From Pseudobacteriovorax antillogorgiicola (GTDB lineage Bacteria > Bdellovibrionota_B > Oligoflexia > Oligoflexales > RGVZ01), in the NCBI GenBank assembly GCA_945898195.1, contig CAMDHM010000001.1, positions 157,647 through 221,646 of the forward strand: DNA of 64,000 nt, written 5' to 3'. The notes beneath the pieces are model-generated. The model worked only from the letters and a program-made list of their open reading frames with translations, was not told the DNA's origin and did not search any database. Shown one piece after another: positions 16,491-24,035 of this stretch (the stretch's first letter is position 1; each line of letters begins with the position of its first letter). The position numbers and the translations under genes were made by a program.

Positions 16491-18200
16491 ATGGATTATC
16501 TGCCTCGCATTTTTACGATCCACTTGCTCCTCGCTGTCGTTGGACTGGCGGGTTGTAAGTCGATGTTGCCACGCACTGCCAGCGTCGAATCCGTTCTTCC
16601 CAGTCAGGCAATGCTGCCGGAATTTCAGCGTCCCTTCGGAAAGTATCTTGGTTATTTGCGTATTTCAGACGTGTCAAAAATGCCAATCGTGATGGATGTC
16701 GCGCCTGGAATTTCTGACCAGGGTCATATTCAGATGCGTGCTGTATTAAGCCTTCATCTTGGTGGATTCGGATCAACTGAATTTGCCTCTTTTTATTTTC
16801 CGAAGGTCGAAGAAGGTTCTGACGGAAAAATTAATTTCGGCAGCGTGCAAGAGGCATCTCCGGATTTGCGAATTGAGAACGCGCGGATGTTTGATGGTCG
16901 CTTCTCTGCCCTTGTCTTTTATCCTCCGGCAAGTGTCGGTGGGCAACCGCGCTCCGCTTCCCTAGAAGCGATGTTATATGGCGATGGAGAAGGAAGTATG
17001 GACGCCATTCTTACCCTTGGGGGCAGCGCTCCGCCCTTGGCTCCTCTCTCCGGACAATATTCAGCGATGTGTGACGGGCACCAAACGGCCCTTCAGTTGG
17101 AATACAGCCGATGGAATCGCACCTCTAGTGAGACGGTTGCGGGGTTTCTGCCGGATGGTGTTCTGACGGGACGCCTCGGTGTAGCCGACCTGGCATCTTG
17201 TAATGGAGATTCATCAAAGTGCGCACAACGTGTTTTTAAAGCAGGAGCATACGATCCGTTTAGCGGGAGATTAACCCTTCAATCCAGCGGTGGAGACACA
17301 CTTTGCGTGCGGAGTGGTTCCTGGATTACCTGTGATTCGTGCACATTTGCGCGAGACATTAGCTCCGAAGCGGACGCTAAACGAGATCTGCAAAAAGAAT
17401 CCATCAAAACAATTAAATCCCATCGCAGGGCGGAAGAAACAATTTTTGATGTCGGCGCGCCGCTAGACCTGAACGTTCTGCCGACAGCATTGGCCGGAAG
17501 TTTTTACGGATATCTCCATCATGAAGCCACCAACGTCTATCAGCCCGTATCATTGAGTCTCACTTATGCTCCTGATGCTGGAACTTATGGCGCTGTTTCT
17601 GCTTTATACTTTGGTCCAGTAAGTAATAACGAATTCATTGCTTACCGGTTTGATGCCCTGGCAAAAACGAAGATTTCCGGGCGTGTGGTGCTCGATGGTC
17701 CCGGAGAGGCATTCATGGTGTTGACGTCATCCGGTTCTAAGGGGCTTGCAGGGATTTGGTATTCGAAAACCCATGGACGAATCGGTACGGTAAGTTTTGC
17801 CAAGGGAAGTATGCCGCCCCTCATGGTTGAGGAGAAGCTTTTGATGGCTGGGCTTAGTGGAAAATATTCCGGAACTTATTGGCAATTTGATTTGAGGGTT
17901 GCCGCGAATGTTTCAGAAAATCCTCGTGAATTTTATCCATTGCGAATGTTTGGGTCAGCTCATGAGAAGGGTGATTCGCAAAGGCGGCGCCTGATTCAAG
18001 ATGGAACCTTTGATTTCTACAATGGTAACGTGGCGCTGCGGCTTGATGATGGCCGAACAATTATTGGGCGGATCAGCGCAGGCGGGGCCGAATTATTTTG
18101 GCCGCCATGGCCACGTCTGGGCCCTGTTCTTGGCGGCCAGATTATGCAGACCTTCACAAGGTTTGATCCGTCGGATCGCACGATTGCCGCGCGAAAGTGA
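16491..18200 (+). CDS. predicted lipoprotein with four repeated beta modules
   Basis: A 569-aa protein starting at ATG 16491. A TTG 18 bases upstream is in frame, but ATG gives the cleaner lipoprotein signal ending VGLAGC, with the lipid Cys near residue 22. I do not recognise the family. A motif of the form [F/L]-x-G-x-[Y/F]-x-G/A recurs near residues 49 (FGKYLGYLRI), 186 (LSGQYSAM), 333 (LAGSFYGYL) and 455 (LSGKYSGTY). This implies four related modules of roughly 130-145 residues, mostly beta. Two Cys-rich stretches (CNGDSSKC, CVRSGSWITCDSC) may carry disulfides. Likely periplasmic or surface exposed. It stands alone after the sucA terminator and converges on ggt. Confidence 0.6.
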   Translation: MDYLPRIFTIHLLLAVVGLAGCKSMLPRTASVESVLPSQAMLPEFQRPFGKYLGYLRISDVSKMPIVMDVAPGISDQGHIQMRAVLSLHLGGFGSTEFASFYFPKVEEGSDGKINFGSVQEASPDLRIENARMFDGRFSALVFYPPASVGGQPRSASLEAMLYGDGEGSMDAILTLGGSAPPLAPLSGQYSAMCDGHQTALQLEYSRWNRTSSETVAGFLPDGVLTGRLGVADLASCNGDSSKCAQRVFKAGAYDPFSGRLTLQSSGGDTLCVRSGSWITCDSCTFARDISSEADAKRDLQKESIKTIKSHRRAEETIFDVGAPLDLNVLPTALAGSFYGYLHHEATNVYQPVSLSLTYAPDAGTYGAVSALYFGPVSNNEFIAYRFDALAKTKISGRVVLDGPGEAFMVLTSSGSKGLAGIWYSKTHGRIGTVSFAKGSMPPLMVEEKLLMAGLSGKYSGTYWQFDLRVAANVSENPREFYPLRMFGSAHEKGDSQRRRLIQDGTFDFYNGNVALRLDDGRTIIGRISAGGAELFWPPWPRLGPVLGGQIMQTFTRFDPSDRTIAARK

Positions 18201-18210
18201 CCATGGTTTT

Positions 18211-20013
18211 TTAATTTAAAGAACGAGGTCGTCCTTCGGATCGTGTGTCCGAAACCCCGGTAAGGGTATGCAGTATTTTTCCTTTGGAATCAAAACCATC
18301 CGTCAAGAAAATTGCCTGCACATCTCCGATATGCTCCGCATTTTCGATGTCATGGCCCATATTTGCCAGGGCCTGCAGTGTGCCTGGTGGAGCCCATTGT
18401 TTTTCAATAAAGAGCTTATCGGGCTCCCACTGATGGTGGATCCGGGGTCCATGAACGGCATCTGCCGGCGGCATGCCAAGCGCAAGGTAATTGAAAATAG
18501 TTTGAACGGTCGCCGAGATGATGCGAGGTCCGCCCGGTGAACCTAGCACCATCATTATTTTTCCAGAATGGTTGAACACCAGTGTCGGGGTCATGGAGGA
18601 CAAAGGGGTCTTGAAGGGAGCGATTTCGTTGGCGGCATTTCCGGTTAAGCCATAGGCATTTGGTTGACTGCTGCCTCTCGCAAAATCATCCATCTCGTCA
18701 TTCATCACAATTCCAGTGCCTTCGGCGACGAAGCAGGAACCAAACGTGTAGTTGACGGTTTGGGTGGTCGCGACGGCGTTACCCTCAGAATCGATTACGG
18801 AAATGTGGGTGGTGGATCCAGACTCCTTCAGCGTGGCCGTCGCGCCGACGTCGAGTTTGGCGGAGGGTGTTGCCGAAACGTTGCTAATGGTTCTGCGCCA
18901 GGCATCTCCATGGTCAAGTCCGATGAGTCTGGCGATTGGGACATTGATGAAATCAGGATCGCCCATGTACATGGCGCGGTCTGCAAAGGCGCGGCGCATG
19001 GCTTCTGCCATTAGATGCCAGTGGGTGGGTGAGGCAAAGCCATCTGCTTTGATTTGATTTACGTCATTGCGGAGGATGTTCAAAATTTCGATGGCATGAA
19101 CACCACCGCTCGAGGGGGGCGGCATGGAGACGATACGATTCCCGGCAAAGCTGCCCACAACTGGGGTTCGGCGAAGCATCCGATAATCGTTTAAATCGCG
19201 AGCTTGCAGAAGGCCGCCGTGGGTTTGAACGGAAGCAACCATGCGGCGCGCTGTTTCTCCGTCTTTGAATTCTTTTGCTCCTGACTCGGCGAGTCGAGTG
19301 AGCGTTGCGGCGAGATCCGTTTGAATTAAGACCTCTCCAAGCTCAAGGGGGCGGTTGTCGCGAAAGAAGACGGCGGTCGAGGAAGGAAACTGGTGTAGCA
19401 CATCGCGCCGTTCTTGAAGCGCGGTTGCAAGCTGTGGGTATACGGGAAAGCCATCCCGGGCGATCCGGATTGCCGGTTGCAAGACTGTTTTCCACGGAAG
19501 CCTTCCCGATGTTTGATGGATGCTGCCCAGGCCAGCCACCAGTCCAGGAGTGGCGATGGACATCGGGCCGTCCACGGTCGCCTTGACCGGTAATTTGGCG
19601 AACAGTTCTGCGGTTGCCATGGCCGGCGCACGTTCGCGAAAATCAAACGCCTCTGTGCGTTCATGGCTCGCGTTATGGAGTAGCAGGAATCCGCCACCTC
19701 CAACGCCAGTTGATTGTGGCCTTACGACGGAAATCACAAAGGAAGCTGCAATGGCAGCGTCGACCGCATTGCCTCCGGCCTTCAGTATTTCAAGGCCGGC
19801 ATCCGAGGCCAGGGGGTGTGCCGTCGCGATCATGCTTGGTTTATTTTGGCTAGCCCTTACGTTGATCGCCTCGTAGGAAATTCGTTCCTCGCGAGTCCCT
19901 TCATGAGGGTGAAAGTAGTGTGTTTGCATGGCGGGGAGCCAGCCCCGAAGGCTGACGCACCCCGCCCCTGCAAATCCAAGGAGGAGGCACCCCATTTTTA
20001 TTTTCCGCGTCAT
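18211..20013 (-). CDS. ggt: gamma-glutamyltransferase (lipoprotein form)
   Basis: Ntn-hydrolase that removes the gamma-glutamyl group from glutathione and related peptides in the periplasm. About 600 aa from the ATG at 20013. The N-terminus MTRKIKMGCLLLGFAGAGC looks like a lipoprotein signal. Family hallmarks: MIATAHPLASDAGLEILKAG, GGGGFLLL, and the self-cleavage site GSTTHISVID with the catalytic Thr at residue 401. Downstream are VNYTFG, PLSSMTPTLVF and the oxyanion GSPGG. The precursor should split into about 400- and 200-residue subunits. The cupredoxin-like gene lies 44 bases upstream on the same strand, so the two may share a transcript. Confidence 0.93.
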   Translation of the reverse strand: MTRKIKMGCLLLGFAGAGCVSLRGWLPAMQTHYFHPHEGTREERISYEAINVRASQNKPSMIATAHPLASDAGLEILKAGGNAVDAAIAASFVISVVRPQSTGVGGGGFLLLHNASHERTEAFDFRERAPAMATAELFAKLPVKATVDGPMSIATPGLVAGLGSIHQTSGRLPWKTVLQPAIRIARDGFPVYPQLATALQERRDVLHQFPSSTAVFFRDNRPLELGEVLIQTDLAATLTRLAESGAKEFKDGETARRMVASVQTHGGLLQARDLNDYRMLRRTPVVGSFAGNRIVSMPPPSSGGVHAIEILNILRNDVNQIKADGFASPTHWHLMAEAMRRAFADRAMYMGDPDFINVPIARLIGLDHGDAWRRTISNVSATPSAKLDVGATATLKESGSTTHISVIDSEGNAVATTQTVNYTFGSCFVAEGTGIVMNDEMDDFARGSSQPNAYGLTGNAANEIAPFKTPLSSMTPTLVFNHSGKIMMVLGSPGGPRIISATVQTIFNYLALGMPPADAVHGPRIHHQWEPDKLFIEKQWAPPGTLQALANMGHDIENAEHIGDVQAIFLTDGFDSKGKILHTLTGVSDTRSEGRPRSLN

Positions 20014-20057
20014 CAGATTCAAAGTGAGAGTCCTTGGGCGAGGGTGCCTTGGCGGTG

Positions 20058-20429
20058 TTATTTGACTTTTAATGTAGCTGGAACATGGGCCGGGTGGAGT
20101 TGGCAAGAAACCTTAAGATCCTCGCTTTTCTTGGGTGTTATGGTGAAGGTTTTCGTTTCTCCTGCACCAATGGTTTGCGGCTCAATGTATCCAACGATCG
20201 TGAAGCCGTGGGGCTCTGGAAGGGAATTGTGGGCTGTGATTTCGAGTTGTTTGCCCGCCTCGACCTTGGTCTCTGCTGGTGCCCAGATTTTTTTTCCTGA
20301 TTCCATTCTTGCTTCGAAGGCCACGGTTTCCTTGACGTTATGCTTGATTGGTTTCTTTACTTCAACTCCAGCCGTCGCAACTGTTGCACCGATGAACACT
20401 GCCGATGCCAATAAAATTTTCGAAATCAT
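20058..20429 (-). CDS. cupredoxin-like periplasmic protein
   Basis: A 123-aa protein with a cleavable signal peptide (MISKILLASAVFIGATVATA, cleavage after Ala-Thr-Ala). The mature part looks like a single cupredoxin beta-barrel: KQLEITAHNSLPEPHGFTIV, with a likely first copper His in EPHGF, and near the C-terminus VSCQLHPAHVPATLKV, which supplies Cys and His ligands in the classic C-x(n)-H arrangement. No clear axial Met is visible, so copper type is uncertain. It sits upstream of ggt on the minus strand and divergent from btpA. The 115-bp gap 20430-20544 must hold both promoters; TAAAAT at about 20490 is a possible -10 box. Confidence 0.65.
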   Translation of the reverse strand: MISKILLASAVFIGATVATAGVEVKKPIKHNVKETVAFEARMESGKKIWAPAETKVEAGKQLEITAHNSLPEPHGFTIVGYIEPQTIGAGETKTFTITPKKSEDLKVSCQLHPAHVPATLKVK

Positions 20430-20544
20430 TTCGTGACTCCATCAATCCCGTATTAGTGCCGATTTCATCACCGACAGTAATTTGTGGTAAAATCATAAAC
20501 TCTTGCTCAACAACAAACTAGGCCAGGATGGAAACTCTAAAATA

Positions 20545-21384
20545 ATGCTGCAAATTTTTAACGTCAGGTTGCCAGTGATTGGCATGATCCACCTTCCGGC
20601 CCTGCCCGGCTCGCCCGGGTGCCAGGTTCAACAAGGTTTTGGTCGGGTCTGGGCCAAACTTGAGGCGACCGTTATGGCCGATGCCCACGCCCTTGCCGAA
20701 GGTGGGGTCGATGGAATTATGATCGAAAATTTTGGCGACGTGCCCTTTTTTCCGGGGCCTAACCCTGCCCATGTGTTGACTCTGATGACCAAGATTGCCG
20801 GTATGGTGCGTCAGACGACGCGTAAACCAATCGGCATTAATGTGTTGCGTAATGATGGTGCATCGGCCCTAGCGATCGCATTGGCGTCGGACGCTCAGGT
20901 TATCCGGGTCAATGTCCTGTCGGGTGCGCGGGTGACGGATCAGGGGATAATTCAAGGTGGTGCCCACGAACTTCTGAGATACCGACAGCAGATCGGGGCT
21001 GAGCACATTGCCATCCTGGCCGACGTTCAGGTGAAGCACTCCAGTCCTCTGGGGGCTGGTGCATCGTTGGCTCAGGATGTGGATGACCTTTGCAACCGTG
21101 CCTTGGCCAATGGAGTCATCGTCAGCGGTAGCGGGACGGGCAAGGCCGTTGATCTTGAGGCTTTGAAGGCCACCAAAAAGGCCGCTGGAAAACATCCTGT
21201 GTTCATTGGCAGTGGCGCGACCGTGGGCAACCTTGGTGAAATTTCAAAAAGTGCAGACGGCTTAATCGTTGGAACGGCCTTTAAGGCCGGAGGGATCTTG
21301 GACTCGCCCGTCGAGGTGACGCGGGTTTTGGCGTTTATGGCAGCGGTTGGCGTGTTGCGCGCCAGCTTCAATCAAGGCAGTTGA
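20545..21384 (+). CDS. BtpA/SgcQ family protein
   Basis: A TIM-barrel protein of the BtpA/SgcQ family, about 280 aa from the ATG at 20545. Family segments in order: PVIGMIHLPALPGSPG, GGVDGIMIENFGDVPF, PIGINVLRNDGASALAIA, IRVNVLSGARVTDQG, ADVQVKHSSPLG, VSGSGTGKAVDLEALK and FIGSGATVGNLGEI. In cyanobacteria BtpA is linked to stability of photosystem I. Elsewhere the family is widespread, and its reaction is unclear, perhaps acting on sugar or nucleoside phosphates. No photosynthesis genes are nearby, so that role should not be transferred. It overlaps nothing and is followed 18 bases later by a small Cys-rich gene. Confidence 0.85.
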   Translation: MLQIFNVRLPVIGMIHLPALPGSPGCQVQQGFGRVWAKLEATVMADAHALAEGGVDGIMIENFGDVPFFPGPNPAHVLTLMTKIAGMVRQTTRKPIGINVLRNDGASALAIALASDAQVIRVNVLSGARVTDQGIIQGGAHELLRYRQQIGAEHIAILADVQVKHSSPLGAGASLAQDVDDLCNRALANGVIVSGSGTGKAVDLEALKATKKAAGKHPVFIGSGATVGNLGEISKSADGLIVGTAFKAGGILDSPVEVTRVLAFMAAVGVLRASFNQGS

Positions 21385-21402
21385 ACCTCGATAAGGAGTC
21401 TG

Positions 21403-21657
21403 ATGATGGGATCTCAATCCAGAAAAAGCACGCGGATCGTCGAAGTCGTCGTGATCCTCTGTGTTGCTGTTACCGCTGCATTGGCAGGTTGGCGAATGGT
21501 TGAGGGCAAGACTGCCCTGCACGTTTCGACCGCAAGTCGTGCGTCAACCGGTGATTGTCGGGAAGCCGAACGATATTGTTCCCTTCAGTGTCGGGGGCAG
21601 TTGGATGAATGCGTCGAAACGTGCATGACGGAATTCGCCTGCGTAAGCCATCTGTAA
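21403..21657 (+). CDS. small membrane-anchored twin-CX3C protein
   Basis: An 84-aa protein starting at ATG 21403, with AAGGAG 7 bases upstream. One membrane segment (VEVVVILCVAVTAALAGW, about residues 13-30) follows a basic N-terminus, so the rest should be periplasmic. That rest holds six Cys in the order C-x6-C-x3-C-x6-C-x3-C-x5-C, which contains two CX3C motifs six residues apart. In other systems this twin-CX3C spacing makes a disulfide-locked helical hairpin. I do not recognise the family. It probably shares a transcript with btpA, and the link may be functional. Confidence 0.65.
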   Translation: MMGSQSRKSTRIVEVVVILCVAVTAALAGWRMVEGKTALHVSTASRASTGDCREAERYCSLQCRGQLDECVETCMTEFACVSHL

Positions 21658-21761
21658 GCGCCCGAGAATACAAAAAATAATCAGTCTTTTCGGTGGTTTA
21701 TTAAAATTCATTCAAGCCCGACGAAGTTCTCCCGATCTATTTGGAAAGGGAGGTGAAATCT

Positions 21762-21941
21762 ATGGGCGACAAAAATCCGAAGCAAAAGCAGAAGTTAAAA
21801 AAACACCATAAGGAGGAAGAAACCCGCAAACAAGCGGAACGGCAGTCCCATACCCAACATTTTAGTCCAGAGGGTGGCGGTGCGGATCAACACGATCAAC
21901 ACGGCAATAAAAAGAACGATCAATATAAGAAAGCTGGATAA
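21762..21941 (+). CDS. small highly charged protein (MGDKNPKQ... type)
   Basis: A 59-aa protein starting at ATG 21762, with AAAGGGAGGTG upstream; an upstream in-frame ATG overlapping that site is rejected. It begins MGDKNPKQKQKLKKHHKEE and is almost entirely Lys, Glu, Gln, His, Asn and Asp with no hydrophobic core, so it is expected to be disordered. Small proteins with a similar MGDK-x-PK beginning occur in several bacterial groups without a known role. The strong ribosome-binding site and the terminator after it indicate a real, well-expressed gene. The 104-bp gap before it shows no other feature. Confidence 0.65.
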   Translation: MGDKNPKQKQKLKKHHKEEETRKQAERQSHTQHFSPEGGGADQHDQHGNKKNDQYKKAG

Positions 21942-21979
21942 AAAAAACGACGCCACGAACAGCGATTTGTGATGTGCAT

Positions 21980-22013
21980 CCCACCGGCTCTCGTCGGTGG
22001 GATTTTTCTTTTT
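21980..22013 (+). terminator. intrinsic terminator
   Basis: CCCACCG at 21980-21986 pairs with CGGTGGG at 21995-22001 around an eight-base loop, followed by ATTTTTCTTTTT. It ends the transcript of the small charged protein and separates it from the glycosyltransferase operon that begins 26 bases later. Confidence 0.85.
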
Positions 22014-22038
22014 GGTTCCGGTACGTTAACCTAAATAA

Positions 22039-23157
22039 ATGAATTGTATAACCGTCACCAATTACTTTCCGGCCCATCGGGGTGGCCTTGAGATCGTTGT
22101 CGGCGAATTGACGGCTGGCTTTGCCCGAAAAGGCATCTCGGTTGATTGGTTTGCCTGCGCACCGGCTCCACTGTCAGACCAAAGTAATTTGGGATTGCGG
22201 TGCCATGGAATCAGCAGCTGGAATGGAATTGAAGCAAAGTCCGGACTACCAATGCCAGTTTGGTCTCCCCTCGGGATTTGGCGGCTTGCCGTGGCGATCC
22301 GTAAGGCCGATGTCATTTTTCTGAATGACTGCCTCTACCTTTCTAGCTGGATCGCTTGGATCATCGCATGTTTGAACCGAAAAAAAATCGTGTTGCTTCA
22401 ACACATCGATGAGCTTTCCTACCGTTCGCGAATTCTGCGCGGAATAGTAAAGATGGGGTACGTCATTTCGGCGCGGATTATGCTGCCTGGCTGCGATAGG
22501 GTTGTCTTTTGCAGTCGCAAGGTTGAGCGTTACTTTCATCTAAGATTCCCTTTTCTCAAACACACGACCCACATCAGCAATGGGGTTGATGTCGCCAATT
22601 TCCGTCCGGATGAAAGGAGCACCCTGACACCACGTCCACGGATTTTATTTGCCGGGCGATTTGTGGAACGAAAGGGCCTTGAGATCATCCGCCAATTGGC
22701 CATCAATCTGCCTGGGTGCGACTGGATTTTCGCTGGTTGGGGCATGATCGACCCAGCATCCTGGAGCCTTGCGAATGTGCATCTTGCTGGCTCGTGCAAG
22801 CGCGAGGATATGCCTCAGCTTTATCGTGATTCAGACCTCCTCATCCTGCCATCGTATGGGGAGGGATTCCCATTGGTGGTGCAGGAGGCGATCAGTTGTG
22901 GCCTTCCGGTTTTAGTTTCTCGCGAGACAGCGAGTGGCGATCCCACCGCTGCCAACTTTATGATGGTTGCAGATCTGACGGTATCTGGTTTTGAAACGGC
23001 GGTGCGCGCATTTTTGCAAAGGCGCCGCCAGGAGCTTGATCCAGCGTTGCGCCGTCGCCGTCATGAATTTGCCGTTGCCCACTGGAGCTGGGCAAAGGCG
23101 GTAGAAGCTTACGAGCAGGAATTCAAAAAAATCTTAGAGCCAGGAGTGGCGAAATGA
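22039..23157 (+). CDS. GT4-family glycosyltransferase
   Basis: A 372-aa GT-B glycosyltransferase. The N-terminus (NYFPAHRGGLEIVVGELTAG) has the Gly-Gly loop of the nucleotide-sugar enzymes. The donor domain begins near residue 195 with RPRILFAGRFVERKGLEII, and the E-x7-E region is GEGFPLVVQEAISCG near 275-290. It is the first gene of a tightly coupled three-gene set: its stop overlaps the next start (ATGA), and the third gene overlaps the second in the same way. Together they look like a pathway for a surface polysaccharide or glycolipid. No clear ribosome-binding site precedes the ATG. Confidence 0.88.
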   Translation: MNCITVTNYFPAHRGGLEIVVGELTAGFARKGISVDWFACAPAPLSDQSNLGLRCHGISSWNGIEAKSGLPMPVWSPLGIWRLAVAIRKADVIFLNDCLYLSSWIAWIIACLNRKKIVLLQHIDELSYRSRILRGIVKMGYVISARIMLPGCDRVVFCSRKVERYFHLRFPFLKHTTHISNGVDVANFRPDERSTLTPRPRILFAGRFVERKGLEIIRQLAINLPGCDWIFAGWGMIDPASWSLANVHLAGSCKREDMPQLYRDSDLLILPSYGEGFPLVVQEAISCGLPVLVSRETASGDPTAANFMMVADLTVSGFETAVRAFLQRRRQELDPALRRRRHEFAVAHWSWAKAVEAYEQEFKKILEPGVAK

Positions 23158-24035
23158 ATCCTGACGTAAAGGGAAAGATAACGTGGGCCATACCATGTTT
23201 GAACGAGGAACTGGCTGTTGGTCAGGTCATCGCTCGGATCAAGGCATCGTGCCCCGACGGTCGAATCATTGTCTATGATAATGGTTCAACCGATCAAACG
23301 GTTGCCGTCGCACTTGCGTCTGGGGCCGAGGTTCGTTACGAGGCCAGTCGCGGCAAAGGCAATGTCGTCCGGAAAATTTTTCGCGATTGCCATACTGAAA
23401 TCGTCATCATGATTGATGGCGATAATACAAATGACGTCGAGGCGTGGCCTACACTTGTTGAGCCGATTGCTGCCGGAAATACCGATATGGCAATCGGTTG
23501 CCGCCTTGACCAAGCCGAAGAAGGTGCCTTTCGGTCCATGCACCATGCCGGAAATCTGGTGCTTGGAATGGTAATGCGGGGCCTCTTCAAATTACCCGTG
23601 CGCGATGTATTGAGTGGTTATCGGGCATTTTCAAAACGAATGTACAAGGCCATGCCGATTGAGGCAGGAGGTTTCGAAGTTGAAACGGAAATGACCCTCA
23701 AGGCCGTTGAGATGAAGTGGTCCGTGTGTGAGGTTCCGACACGCTACGCATGCAGGCCCCCGGGTAGCCATTCTAAACTGCGGACATTTCATGACGGACT
23801 GATCATTGCCTTTGCGATTTTCAGATTGCTCAAAGATTCAAAGCCATTCACTTTTTTTGGTGCAATTGCCCTCAGCCTGCTGTCTGGAGCTGTGATGGCC
23901 TGGAAATTTGATGCAGGAATTGCGGCGGCATTTTTAGCGATGGCGGGTCTGGTGTCGGCAGGCGTGGGAGTCATTCTAAATGCTGTATCTCAGCGGGCAA
24001 AGGAAATTATGCAAATAATGGCGATGCGTGAATGA
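23154..24035 (+). CDS. GT2-family glycosyltransferase with C-terminal membrane segments
   Basis: A 293-aa inverting GT-A enzyme. The N-terminal catalytic domain has AIPCLNEELAVGQVI, YDNGSTDQTV and the metal-binding D-x-D region MIDGDNTND near residue 85. GDP- and UDP-sugar synthases of the dolichol-phosphate type share this arrangement, and the later GYRAFSKRMYKAMP fits that group. Two hydrophobic segments at the C-terminus (ALSLLSGAVMAW and AAAFLAMAGLVSAGVGVIL) anchor it in the inner membrane. A role loading a lipid-phosphate sugar for the next gene is plausible but inferred. It overlaps both neighbours by four bases. Confidence 0.88.
   Translation: MNPDVKGKITWAIPCLNEELAVGQVIARIKASCPDGRIIVYDNGSTDQTVAVALASGAEVRYEASRGKGNVVRKIFRDCHTEIVIMIDGDNTNDVEAWPTLVEPIAAGNTDMAIGCRLDQAEEGAFRSMHHAGNLVLGMVMRGLFKLPVRDVLSGYRAFSKRMYKAMPIEAGGFEVETEMTLKAVEMKWSVCEVPTRYACRPPGSHSKLRTFHDGLIIAFAIFRLLKDSKPFTFFGAIALSLLSGAVMAWKFDAGIAAAFLAMAGLVSAGVGVILNAVSQRAKEIMQIMAMRE

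Noticed and set aside
20545..21384. Photosystem biogenesis role for the BtpA homologue
   Set aside because: No photosynthesis genes are present, and the family is broad; the cyanobacterial role cannot be transferred.
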